A DNA stretch of 64,000 bases from Williamsia phyllosphaerae. Lineage in GTDB: Bacteria > Actinomycetota > Actinomycetes > Mycobacteriales > Mycobacteriaceae. Below, in pieces: positions 55,493-63,034 of the stretch. Each line of letters starts with the position of its first letter. Within the stretch, counting starts at the first letter, position 1. The stretch spans positions 729,000 through 792,999 of the forward strand of contig NZ_BMCS01000003.1 in the NCBI RefSeq assembly GCF_014635305.1, in the 5' to 3' direction. The translations under genes and the position numbers were made by a program. The notes below the pieces were generated by a model. The model saw nothing but the letters and a program-made list of their open reading frames with translations, ran no database searches and was not told where the DNA came from.

Positions 55493-56515
55493 TCATGCAC
55501 TCGGTGTCCAGCCGAGGGCAGGCCCGAGGTGGGTCGCCATGTCGGAGATGATCTGGACGTAGTCGGCCGGTTCGAACGAGAACGGCAGTGCGAAGGCGAC
55601 TTCCGAGGCGCGTTGGAAGCCGGCGTGGGCGTAGAGCTTCTCGGCGAGTTCGTCGGACGGTCCGACAAGATCGGGCGCGAAGAGCATCTTGCGCGGACCC
55701 TGCGGGGTGAGGGTCCGTTCGAAACGCGACTCGGCGTAGTCCTGGTAGCGCCGGATCTGATCGGGCGTCGCGGTGTCGGTGGGGATGACGACCAATCCCT
55801 GCGAGACGCGGGCGCGGGCCGGGTCCGGGTGGCTGGCGAGGTAGGCGTCGATTTGCTCGCCCTGGATGGTCGCGAAATCCGCGGAATCACTTCCCTCGCT
55901 GGTCACCACCGACGACGTCAGATAGTTCAGCTGCTGCTGCCCGGCCCAGATCGCCGAGCTCAGACCACCGCCGTACCAGACGCGGTCGACGAGACCGGGC
56001 GAGTGCGGCTGCACGCGACGGGAGAAGTTCTCGATGCCGACCGTTCCCTCGAAGGGACTGACCGGATCGCCCCGCAGGCAGTGCAGCAACCGCAGGACGC
56101 GTTCCTTCGAAAAATCCTCCACGTCATGGGTGTCGGGGTACAGCGCCGCCTTGTAGTCGTCGTACCGCATCGGTGTCCCCACCGAGACGCCTGGGTTGAC
56201 GCGGCCGTCGGACAGGAGATCCACCGTCGCCAGGTCCTCTGCGAGTCGGAAGGGGTTCTCCAGACCCAGCGGGATGACCGCCGTACCCAGCTCGATCCGA
56301 CTGGTCTTCATCGCCGCAGCGGCCATCACCGCCACCGGGGAGGAGATCCCGAACTGCAGGTGCCGGTCACGCAGCCACACGCTGTCGAAACCGAGGTCCT
56401 CGGCCCGTTGGATCACTTCGATGGTCTCGAGATGCCCCTCGCGCGGCGACGCCTCGTCGAACCGTCCGATGGTCAGGAAGCCGAGCTTGGTCAGCGGCTC
56501 ACCTCTACGCGGCAT
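55493..56515 (-). CDS. LLM-class flavin-dependent oxidoreductase
   Basis: A 340-residue luciferase-like monooxygenase-fold protein, using FMN or F420. Typical parts are LGFLTIGRFDEASPREGHLETIEVIQRAEDLGFDSVWLRDRHLQFGISSPVAVMAAAAMKTSRIELGTAVIPLGLENPFRLAEDLATVDLLSDGRVNPGVSVG. The later regions are less conserved. Substrate unknown. It follows the shikimate-dehydrogenase-like gene by 29 nt and is probably co-transcribed with it. The stop is 15 nt from that of the convergent macro-SIR2 gene. Confidence 0.9.
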   Translation of the reverse strand: MPRRGEPLTKLGFLTIGRFDEASPREGHLETIEVIQRAEDLGFDSVWLRDRHLQFGISSPVAVMAAAAMKTSRIELGTAVIPLGLENPFRLAEDLATVDLLSDGRVNPGVSVGTPMRYDDYKAALYPDTHDVEDFSKERVLRLLHCLRGDPVSPFEGTVGIENFSRRVQPHSPGLVDRVWYGGGLSSAIWAGQQQLNYLTSSVVTSEGSDSADFATIQGEQIDAYLASHPDPARARVSQGLVVIPTDTATPDQIRRYQDYAESRFERTLTPQGPRKMLFAPDLVGPSDELAEKLYAHAGFQRASEVAFALPFSFEPADYVQIISDMATHLGPALGWTPSA

Positions 56516-56544
56516 GGTTGATCCTCTCTGTCGTCGTCACCCGA

Positions 56545-57369
56545 TCACTCCCACCGCGAGAAATCGGACGCTCGCGCGATCTGATCCGGGGTGATCGACA
56601 CACCCGTGTAGCGCTCGAATTGCCGGGCGGCCTGCAAGGCGATCACGTCGGCACCGGTGATCACGGGTTTGCGCGCGGCGCGCGCCTCACGGATCAGGGG
56701 TGTCTCGGGCGGGAACGCGACGACGTCGAACACGACGTCGGCGGCACGAACGTGTTCGGTGGAGAACGACAGTTCGTCGGCTTCGGGGCCGTTCATACCC
56801 ACGGGCGTGACGTTGACGATCACGCCGGGACCGGGAGCCGGGTCGTCTGCGACCCACCGGTAGCCGTATTTGTCCGCGAGAGCCGAACCGGCGGCCTCGT
56901 TGCGGGCCAGCAAGGTGAGGTCGTCGAAGCCGGCGTGCCGGAACGCCGCGACGACGGCTTTGGCCATCCCACCCGATCCGCGGACCAGCACGGGCAGCGC
57001 AGTGTCCAGCTCGTGGTCGTCGATGAGGGTCGCGACCGCCTCGAAGTCGGTGTTCGACGCCGTGAGCCGACCGCCGTCGTTGACGATGGTGTTCACCGAC
57101 TCGATCGCCGCCGCCGACGGCTCGATGTCGTCGACGAGAGCGATAACCTCCTCCTTGAACGGCATCGACACCGAGCAACCGCGGAACCCGAGAGCCCGTA
57201 CCCCACGGATCGCGCCCTCGATGTCGTCGGTGGCGAACGCCTTGTAGACGAAATCCAGGCCCAGTTCCTCGTAGAGGAAGTTGTGGAATCGGGTCCCGAT
57301 GTTCGAGGGCCTGCCCGACAGCGAGATGCACACGGTCGTGTCCTTGTTCAGAATCGGCATACGGGCCAT
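56545..57369 (-). CDS. Shikimate 5-dehydrogenase-like protein
   Basis: A 274-residue AroE-fold protein. The substrate-binding N-terminal half has ISLSGRPSNIGTRFHNFLYEELGLDFVYKAF, and GFRGCSVSMPFKEEVIALVDD with the catalytic-type lysine of MPFK. The cofactor fold is VLVRGSGGMAKAVVAAFRHAGFDDLTLLARN. It differs from housekeeping AroE in its N-terminal SLSGRPSN (usual S-x-S-x-x-x-H-N), so it may be a paralogue acting on another substrate such as quinate or an aminoshikimate. It is paired with the LLM oxidoreductase. The ATG at 57369 follows AGGAAAG closely; an ATG at 57360 is possible. Confidence 0.86.
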   Translation of the reverse strand: MARMPILNKDTTVCISLSGRPSNIGTRFHNFLYEELGLDFVYKAFATDDIEGAIRGVRALGFRGCSVSMPFKEEVIALVDDIEPSAAAIESVNTIVNDGGRLTASNTDFEAVATLIDDHELDTALPVLVRGSGGMAKAVVAAFRHAGFDDLTLLARNEAAGSALADKYGYRWVADDPAPGPGVIVNVTPVGMNGPEADELSFSTEHVRAADVVFDVVAFPPETPLIREARAARKPVITGADVIALQAARQFERYTGVSITPDQIARASDFSRWE

Positions 57370-57524
57370 CTTTCCTGTGTCGGATCCTTCACGGGTCGGT
57401 GAGTCGCTCGAATCGATCACAAAAGTCGCCGAGCCGTTTGACGGATGCTGCGTTCAACGGAACCATCGGTCGATGCGTCCGTACGATCGGACGACCCCAT
57501 CTGTCCCCGATGCGACCCGAGAAA

Positions 57525-58916
57525 ATGACCTCACCGTTGCCCGAACCCGTTCCCACCAGCGCCGACACCGACACAAGCGCGATCGAGGTGGCACACGGCA
57601 CACTCGCCGAGCCGTCCCGGTTGCCACACGTGTCACCGGTGGCCGAGGTCCGACGCGTGGGCGCGACCGCCTTCCAGATCGCACGCGGGGTCACCGAGTT
57701 CGCGGTCGGCTACCGACCGTCACAGTCCGTGGCGCCCCGCGCGGCGCGTGAGGTGCGCGATGTCTTCGAGCGCCTCGGGCCTACCTACGTGAAGCTCGGA
57801 CAGCTCATCGCATCGAGCCCCGGTGTCTTCACCCCGACCCTCTCGCGCGAGTTCGAGACCCTCCTCGACCGGGTCGCACCCGCCGCACCCGAGGTGATCG
57901 ATGCCGTCCTCACCGCCGCACTCGGCGCCTCCCCGTCGACCGTGTTCGCCGACTTCGACCCGGCGCCCATCGCGTCCGCCTCCATCGCGCAGGTCCATAC
58001 CGCGACGCTGCACACCGGCGAGCGCGTCGTGGTCAAGGTGCAGCGCCCCGGGATCACAACGCGACTGGCCGCCGATGTCGCCATCCTCGAACGGGTCGCC
58101 CAGCTCGTCGAGCTCTCGCCGTACGGCCGCATGCTCAGTGCGTCGGACGTCGTCGACGACTTCGCCACCGGTCTGGCCGCGGAGGTCGATTTCCGCAACG
58201 AGGCCCAGGCAATGGACGACTTCGTCGCCGGTCTTGCGGGCACACCTCTGGCCGACCGGGTCCGCGTGCCGAAGGTCCATCACGAGTTCACCACCCGCGA
58301 GGTGCTCACGATGGAGTACGTCGACGCGCTGCGCATCGACGACGCCCGCGCAATCCGCGCCGCCGGACATGACGGCACCGACATCGTCCGCACGCTGTTG
58401 CTGTCGTTTCTGGAGTCCGCGTTCCACGGCGGCACCTTCCACGGAGACCTCCACGCGGGCAACGTCCTCGTCGACGAGAAAGGTCGACTGGTCCTGATCG
58501 ACTTCGGCATCGTGGGTCGCTTCGATCCGCGCACCCGACGCATCATGCGGCGCCTCGTCGGAGACCTGTTCCTGCGCAACGACTACGAAGCAGCCGGTCG
58601 AGCCCTGTTCACCCTCGGCGCGGTGCGCAAACCCGGTGGCACCCGCGAGGGCGCCAAGGACATGCGTCGATTCACCGCTCCCCTCGCCGGCAAGGACCTC
58701 GGCGGGATGTCCTACACCGCGCTCGGCAGCCAGCTCGCCGCGCTGGCCAAGGCGTACGACCTCAAGCTCCCCCGAGAGCTCGTGCTGGTCGGCAAGCAGC
58801 TGCTCTACGTCGAGAAGTACATGAAACTGCTTGCCCCGCAATGGCGTGCTCTCACCGACAAGGAGCTGTTCATGTTCATGAAGAACATGCTCAACGAGGA
58901 CACCCCCACACGCTGA
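57525..58916 (+). CDS. ABC1/AarF/UbiB-family atypical kinase
   Basis: A 463-residue protein of the ABC1 (ADCK/UbiB) atypical kinase family. The family motifs are YVKLGQLIASSPG (KxGQ), IASASIAQVHTATL (the Ala-rich loop), VVVKVQRPG with the ATP-contact lysine, VDFRNEAQAM, FHGDLHAGNVL (catalytic loop) and LIDFGIVGR (metal-binding Asp). Homologues support quinone or lipid homeostasis; the function in actinobacteria is not settled. There is no C-terminal membrane helix. The ATG at 57525 is my choice; starts at 57510 and 57399 are also open. The upstream 100 nt shows no clear promoter. Confidence 0.9.
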   Translation: MTSPLPEPVPTSADTDTSAIEVAHGTLAEPSRLPHVSPVAEVRRVGATAFQIARGVTEFAVGYRPSQSVAPRAAREVRDVFERLGPTYVKLGQLIASSPGVFTPTLSREFETLLDRVAPAAPEVIDAVLTAALGASPSTVFADFDPAPIASASIAQVHTATLHTGERVVVKVQRPGITTRLAADVAILERVAQLVELSPYGRMLSASDVVDDFATGLAAEVDFRNEAQAMDDFVAGLAGTPLADRVRVPKVHHEFTTREVLTMEYVDALRIDDARAIRAAGHDGTDIVRTLLLSFLESAFHGGTFHGDLHAGNVLVDEKGRLVLIDFGIVGRFDPRTRRIMRRLVGDLFLRNDYEAAGRALFTLGAVRKPGGTREGAKDMRRFTAPLAGKDLGGMSYTALGSQLAALAKAYDLKLPRELVLVGKQLLYVEKYMKLLAPQWRALTDKELFMFMKNMLNEDTPTR

Positions 58917-58953
58917 CGCAACCCACGACGCCGAGCGTGCCCGGTTCGTGATG

Positions 58954-58959
58954 TAGGTT
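58954..58959 (+). promoter_or_regulatory. Putative extended -10 for the cobalamin-riboswitch transcript
   Basis: TAGGTT with TG two bases upstream would start transcription near 58966, just before the cobalamin aptamer. No clear -35 is visible. The rest of the 356-nt gap from 58917 to 59272 is taken up by the riboswitch and its expression platform. Confidence 0.35.
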
Positions 58960-58980
58960 CACTCCCGACGTCGGCGTGCT

Positions 58981-59155
58981 CTGGTCGGAAGTTCGATCGG
59001 AGCGCCGTAAGAGGGAATCCGGTGACAGTCCGGAACTGCCCCGCAGCGGTGATCGGGAACGACGCGACAACACGCACTGGCCCTGGGCCGGGAAGCAGTC
59101 GCTGGTAGGTGGCATCACACGATGCCGTGCCCGAGAGTCCGAAGACCTGCCGCCG
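58981..59155 (+). promoter_or_regulatory. Cobalamin riboswitch
   Basis: The conserved cobalamin aptamer strands are present in order: AGAGGGAATCCGGTGACAG with TCCGGAACTGCCCCGCAGCG right behind, GGTGATCGGGAACGA, GGGAAGCAG, and the 3' box GTCCGAAGACCTGCC at about 59137-59151. The translation start of the permease lies about 120 nt further on. This class lowers expression of B12 uptake or synthesis genes when adenosyl- or another cobalamin is abundant. Confidence 0.92.
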
Positions 59156-59272
59156 TTGGTCGTGTCGACCGACACGACCGCTCATCGACCTCGTGGGACA
59201 TGGTCGGTGCGGCGCGTGAGTGACTCATGGCTGCCCGCACCCCTTTTCCGCGTTCGACGGAAAGGGCCCGCG

Positions 59273-60313
59273 GTGCAGACGCAGCGACGCCGCCTTGCCG
59301 TCTTCATGGCGCTCGCTCTGTTCGCGCTGGTCGGCGCATCTGTTCTCGGTCTGGTCGTCGGCAGCGTGCACATCGCCCCGTCGGCGACCCTGCGCTACCT
59401 GTGGGCCGAGCTGTCCGGCGGCGTCATCACCGGCGCGGACGCCCCGGACTATCGCATCGTGGTCGATTCACGACTCCCCCGGGTGCTCACGTCCATCGTC
59501 GTCGGCGCCGGACTGAGCACGGTCGGCGTGATCGTGCAGGCCGTCGTGCGCAACGCCCTGGCCGACCCCTACATCCTCGGGATCTCCTCGGGTGCGTCGG
59601 TCGGCGCCACCGCGGTCGTGCTGTTCGGTGCTCTGGGCGGATTGGGGCTCTACGCACTGCCCTCGGCGGCGTTCCTGGGCGCACTGCTCGCCACCGTCAT
59701 CGTGTTCATGCTGGCCCGGACCTCATCCGGACTCGAACCACTGCGCCTCGTCCTCATGGGCACCGCACTGGGATACGGCTTCTCGGCCGTCACGACCGTC
59801 CTGGTGTTCCTCGCGCCGGCCGGTGACGCGGCCCGCAGCGTGATGTTCTGGTTGCTCGGCAGCCTCGCCGCCGCCAGTTGGCATTCGGTCTGGTTGGTCG
59901 GCGTGGTCTCCGTCGTGGGCGTGGTGCTCGCTGTCGCCGTGGCCCGCCACCTCGACGCACTGTCGATGGGCGACGATGTGTCGGCGAGCCTCGGCATCGA
60001 CGCCGGACGGTTCCGTCTCGGACTGTTCGTGGCGTCGGCGATCATCGTCGGCGTGATCGTCTCGGTTTGCGGCGCAATCGGATTCGTCGGGCTGATCATG
60101 CCGCACGTCACCCGGTTGCTGGTCGGCGCCGACCACCGGCGGGTCCTGGTGCTCTGCCCGCTGCTCGGAGCGTTGTTCGTCGTGGTCGCCGACATCATCT
60201 CGCGCACCCTGGTCCCGCCCTACGAGCTGCCCATCGGCGCGATCACCGCCGCGGTCGGTGTGCCGACGTTCATCCTGCTGATGCGCAGGCGGACCCGGAC
60301 GGTGTCGCCATGA
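59273..60313 (+). CDS. btuC: FecCD/BtuC-type ABC transporter permease (cobalamin)
   Basis: A 346-residue integral membrane permease of the FecCD family with about ten hydrophobic helices. Typical are LPRVLTSIVVGAGLSTVGVIVQAVVRNALADPYILGISSGASVGA, LVLMGTALGYGF and CGAIGFVGLIMPHVTRLLVGADHRRVLVLCPLLGA, the last including the coupling region to the ATPase. GTG at 59273 is preceded by GGAAAGG. The cobalamin riboswitch upstream makes vitamin B12 the likely cargo, not iron-siderophore. Confidence 0.92.
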   Translation: MQTQRRRLAVFMALALFALVGASVLGLVVGSVHIAPSATLRYLWAELSGGVITGADAPDYRIVVDSRLPRVLTSIVVGAGLSTVGVIVQAVVRNALADPYILGISSGASVGATAVVLFGALGGLGLYALPSAAFLGALLATVIVFMLARTSSGLEPLRLVLMGTALGYGFSAVTTVLVFLAPAGDAARSVMFWLLGSLAAASWHSVWLVGVVSVVGVVLAVAVARHLDALSMGDDVSASLGIDAGRFRLGLFVASAIIVGVIVSVCGAIGFVGLIMPHVTRLLVGADHRRVLVLCPLLGALFVVVADIISRTLVPPYELPIGAITAAVGVPTFILLMRRRTRTVSP

Positions 60314-61104
60314 GCGGTCCCGACTACCGATCCGCAATTGACTACTCCGAAGTATCGGTGCGCCTGGGCGGCACCCAGATCGTGCACGACCTGACGATGT
60401 CGGTGGAGACGGGACGCTTCTTCGGTTTCATCGGACCCAACGGCAGCGGCAAGTCGACGGTGCTGCGATGTCTGTACCGGGCGTTGAAGCCAACGAGCGG
60501 CGACGTCACGATCAACGGCCGGCGGGTGGGCGCGAGCTCCCTTCGGGAGAACGCTCGTCAGGTCGCCGCGCTGACACAGTCCTCGACGATGTTCCTCGAT
60601 TTCACCGTCGCCGAGGTCATCCGCACCGGCCGGCTCCCCCACGTGCGCCTGCTGCAGTCGATGTCGACCGAGGACGAGCTGATCTGCGCCCGCGCGGAGG
60701 AGGACGCCGGGGCCACCGATCTACGTCACCGGCTGTTCAGCGAGCTGTCCGGCGGTGAGGCGCAGCGTGTCCTCGTGGCGCGGGCGTTCGCGCAACAGAC
60801 GCCGATCCTGGTGCTCGACGAGCCGACCAACCACCTCGACGTGAAGCATCAGTACGCCGTGATGCGTGCGGCACGCGACCGTGGTGTCACCGTCATCGCG
60901 GCCCTGCACGACCTGAACGTCGCCGCCCAGTTCTGTACCGATCTCGCCGTCGTCTTCGACGGTCGGATCGTGCTGCAGGGCACACCGGCCGAGGTGTTGA
61001 CCGTCGCCGCCATCGAGAAATGGTTCGGGATCGGCGCTCACGTCGTCCCCCATCCGCGCACTTCAGTTCCTCAGATCATCTTCGACGAAGGGTTCCACCC
61101 ATGA
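60310..61104 (+). CDS. btuD: ABC transporter ATP-binding protein, BtuD-like
   Basis: A 264-residue ATPase that drives the BtuC-like permease. Walker A is GPNGSGKST, the signature is LSGGEAQR and Walker B is LVLDEPTNHLD, all canonical, and the H-loop is ALHDLNVAAQF. Its ATG overlaps the permease stop by 4 nt. The frame is open far upstream but that is a shadow of the permease gene. Confidence 0.94.
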   Translation: MSGPDYRSAIDYSEVSVRLGGTQIVHDLTMSVETGRFFGFIGPNGSGKSTVLRCLYRALKPTSGDVTINGRRVGASSLRENARQVAALTQSSTMFLDFTVAEVIRTGRLPHVRLLQSMSTEDELICARAEEDAGATDLRHRLFSELSGGEAQRVLVARAFAQQTPILVLDEPTNHLDVKHQYAVMRAARDRGVTVIAALHDLNVAAQFCTDLAVVFDGRIVLQGTPAEVLTVAAIEKWFGIGAHVVPHPRTSVPQIIFDEGFHP

Positions 61105-62117
61105 AGACATCCACATTCGGCGGCGTGGTGTGCGCCGTGGCGGCGGCGTTGGTGATCAGCGGCTGCGGTGCCGAGGTCGAGAACGCCTCGCCGTCGTCCG
61201 GTGCGGACGCGAAGGTCGAGGTCTCGAATTGCTCGGGGCCGCTGTCGGTGCCGTCGAATCCGAGCCGTGCGCTGACCAACGACACCGGCATCACCGAGAT
61301 GATGTTCGCTCTCGGCCTGCAGGATCGGATGGTCGGCTACACCACCTACGAGGGCAAGGACCGCGATCTCGCGACGTCGCCGTGGCGCCAGGAGTTCGAG
61401 ACCACCCGATCGCTCGGCACCGCGTTCACCCGTGAGGTGATCCAGAATGCCGATCCCGATTTCGTGTTCGCCGGATGGAACTACGGGTTCAAGGAGTCCA
61501 CCGGCGTGACACCCGACTGGATCCGCGCCATCGGCGCGACGCCGTATCAGCTGACCGAGGCATGTCGGCAGCCCGGCACCACCAAGCGCGGCATCAAGCG
61601 TCCACTCGACGCGTTGTACGACGACATCGACAACCTGGGAACGATTTTCGGCGTCCGGGACCGTGCCGCCTCCCTCGTCAAGAGCTATCGCGACGAGGTG
61701 TCCGCCGCGTCGGCGAAGGCGCCGGCTGCCGATCGCCGCGCCCGCGTCCTGCTCTTCGACAGCGCCGATCCCGCACCCTTCACCGCCGGTCGCAACGCCG
61801 CGCCGGACCAGATCATCTCCGAGGCGGGCGGCACCAATGTGTTCGACGATCTCAACGATTCGTGGACGTCGGTCTCGTGGGAGGCGGCCGCCCAGAACGA
61901 TCCGCAGGTGATCGTCGTCGTCGACTACGGCGCCGGCCCGGCCAACACCGTCCAGGCGAAGATCGCCCAACTACGAGCCCAGCCACTGATGGCCGGCACC
62001 ACTGCGGTCCGGGAGGGCAACTTCATCTCGTTCCCGTATGCCGCACTGGTCGAGAGCCCGCGCAACCCAGCCACCATCACCGCGTTGGCGAGTTACCTCC
62101 GCGGTAAGGGGTACTGA
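61101..62117 (+). CDS. btuF: Cobalamin-binding lipoprotein, BtuF/FecB type
   Basis: A 338-residue precursor with a lipoprotein signal (AVAAALVISGC, lipobox cysteine at about residue 19) and a class III periplasmic-binding fold. The typical N-lobe is LTNDTGITEMMFALGLQDRMVGYTTY, and the helix linking the lobes starts around LDALYDDIDNLGTIFG. The lipid anchor holds it at the outer face of the membrane, where it hands B12 to the permease. The start overlaps the btuD stop by 4 nt. It ends the riboswitch-controlled operon. Confidence 0.92.
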   Translation: MKTSTFGGVVCAVAAALVISGCGAEVENASPSSGADAKVEVSNCSGPLSVPSNPSRALTNDTGITEMMFALGLQDRMVGYTTYEGKDRDLATSPWRQEFETTRSLGTAFTREVIQNADPDFVFAGWNYGFKESTGVTPDWIRAIGATPYQLTEACRQPGTTKRGIKRPLDALYDDIDNLGTIFGVRDRAASLVKSYRDEVSAASAKAPAADRRARVLLFDSADPAPFTAGRNAAPDQIISEAGGTNVFDDLNDSWTSVSWEAAAQNDPQVIVVVDYGAGPANTVQAKIAQLRAQPLMAGTTAVREGNFISFPYAALVESPRNPATITALASYLRGKGY

Positions 62118-62127
62118 CCGGACGGGG

Positions 62128-62538
62128 TCAATCGACTATCGCGGTTGCCTCGACCTCCACAAGGACATCGGGCTCGAAGAGGATCGACACCCCGATGAGG
62201 GAGGCCGGGGGCATGGGCGACGACAGCCCGATCTCGGTAGCCACCTGTTCGACACCGGCCATGAAGTCCCCCATCTTCTCCGGCGTCCAATCGGTGACGT
62301 AGAAGGTGAGCCGAACCACATCGGTGAACGAGGCGCCGGCGCCCGTCAATCCGATCGCGGTGTTGCGGAGCGCCTGCGCCACCTGTCCGGCGAGGTCGCC
62401 GGGAGCCACCGGAGTTCCGTCCGAGAGGCGTGCAATCTGCCCGGCGACATGCACATGGCGGGTGCCGGTCGCCACCGCCACGTGGTGGTAAGGAACGGGT
62501 TGCGTCATCCCGGTGGGACTCAAGAAAGTCACTGACAT
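62128..62538 (-). CDS. RidA-family protein
   Basis: A 136-residue RidA/YjgF/UK114-fold protein, a group that hydrolyses reactive enamine/imine intermediates or acts on aromatic and carbamate breakdown products. It has the characteristic VHVAGQIARLSDGTPVAPGDLAGQVAQALRN, VVRLTFYVTD and MPPASLIGVSILFEPDVLVEVEATAI. The usual catalytic Arg of RidA (in S-R-Q-V) is not apparent at the expected C-terminal spot, so it may be one of the Rid subgroups without deaminase activity. The ATG at 62538 follows AGGAG by 7 nt. It is divergent from the HxlR gene. Confidence 0.88.
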   Translation of the reverse strand: MSVTFLSPTGMTQPVPYHHVAVATGTRHVHVAGQIARLSDGTPVAPGDLAGQVAQALRNTAIGLTGAGASFTDVVRLTFYVTDWTPEKMGDFMAGVEQVATEIGLSSPMPPASLIGVSILFEPDVLVEVEATAIVD

Positions 62539-62563
62539 GTCTGGTCTCCTCAATTCCTCGAAG

Positions 62564-62584
62564 TAGGTATGTTCTTGATACCTA
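62564..62584. promoter_or_regulatory. Operator-like inverted repeat between ridA-like and hxlR-like genes
   Basis: TAGGTAT (62564-62570) and ATACCTA (62578-62584) are perfect 7-bp arms around a 7-nt AT-rich spacer, in the 80-nt divergent gap. This is the size and place expected for an HxlR dimer site controlling both genes. Confidence 0.65.
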
Positions 62585-62618
62585 GTAGACGCAGGACACT
62601 TCAACGAGACCAGGTTTC

Positions 62619-62987
62619 ATGCCGGATACCACCGACCGCAACGAACTCGCGATCAGCGCTCCTCACCGCGAGCTGCTCGATCACGTACTCGACAAATGGT
62701 CGCTTCACGTCCTCAACGAGCTCTGCGAACGACCGTGCCGGTTCAACGAGCTGCGTCGGGCCATCCCCGATGTCACGCAGAAGTCCCTGACCGGCACACT
62801 GCGGCGCCTCGAGAGAAACGGAATCGTCGAGCGAGTGGTGATCAGCTCGCGTCCCGTCGCCGTGGAGTACCGGATCACACCCTTGGGCAAGACCCTTCGA
62901 CATCCGGTCGACGTCCTCCTCGAATGGGCGTCTTCTCACATCGACGACATCGAGCGTGCGCGACGGGACTTCGACGCCGAGGCGTGA
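62619..62987 (+). CDS. HxlR-family winged-helix transcriptional regulator
   Basis: A 122-residue HxlR/MarR-like regulator. The DNA-binding core is DKWSLHVLNELCERPCRFNELRRAIPDVTQKSLTGTLRRLERNGIVERVV followed by the wing VEYRITPLGKTL and a C-terminal dimer helix. There is a cysteine pair (ELCERPCRF) that might sense redox or reactive electrophiles, as in some HxlR members such as HypR. It is divergent from ridA and most likely controls it through the inverted repeat between them. Confidence 0.92.
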   Translation: MPDTTDRNELAISAPHRELLDHVLDKWSLHVLNELCERPCRFNELRRAIPDVTQKSLTGTLRRLERNGIVERVVISSRPVAVEYRITPLGKTLRHPVDVLLEWASSHIDDIERARRDFDAEA

Positions 62988-62996
62988 CGCGGACCA

Positions 62997-63010
62997 CGCT
63001 CCGCGGAGCG
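62997..63010. terminator. 14-bp palindrome between convergent hxlR-like and tex genes
   Basis: CGCTCCGCGGAGCG is a perfect palindrome, 10 nt after the HxlR stop and 25 nt from the tex stop. It could mark the end of both transcripts. No T-run is present. Confidence 0.35.
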
Positions 63011-63034
63011 CGGTTCGACAAACTGCCGGTGAAG

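Noticed and set aside
53804..55500. Thoeris system around the macro-SIR2 gene.
   Set aside because: Thoeris needs a TIR-domain ThsB next to ThsA. No TIR gene is adjacent, and the accessory domain here is N-terminal and macro-like rather than a C-terminal SLOG.
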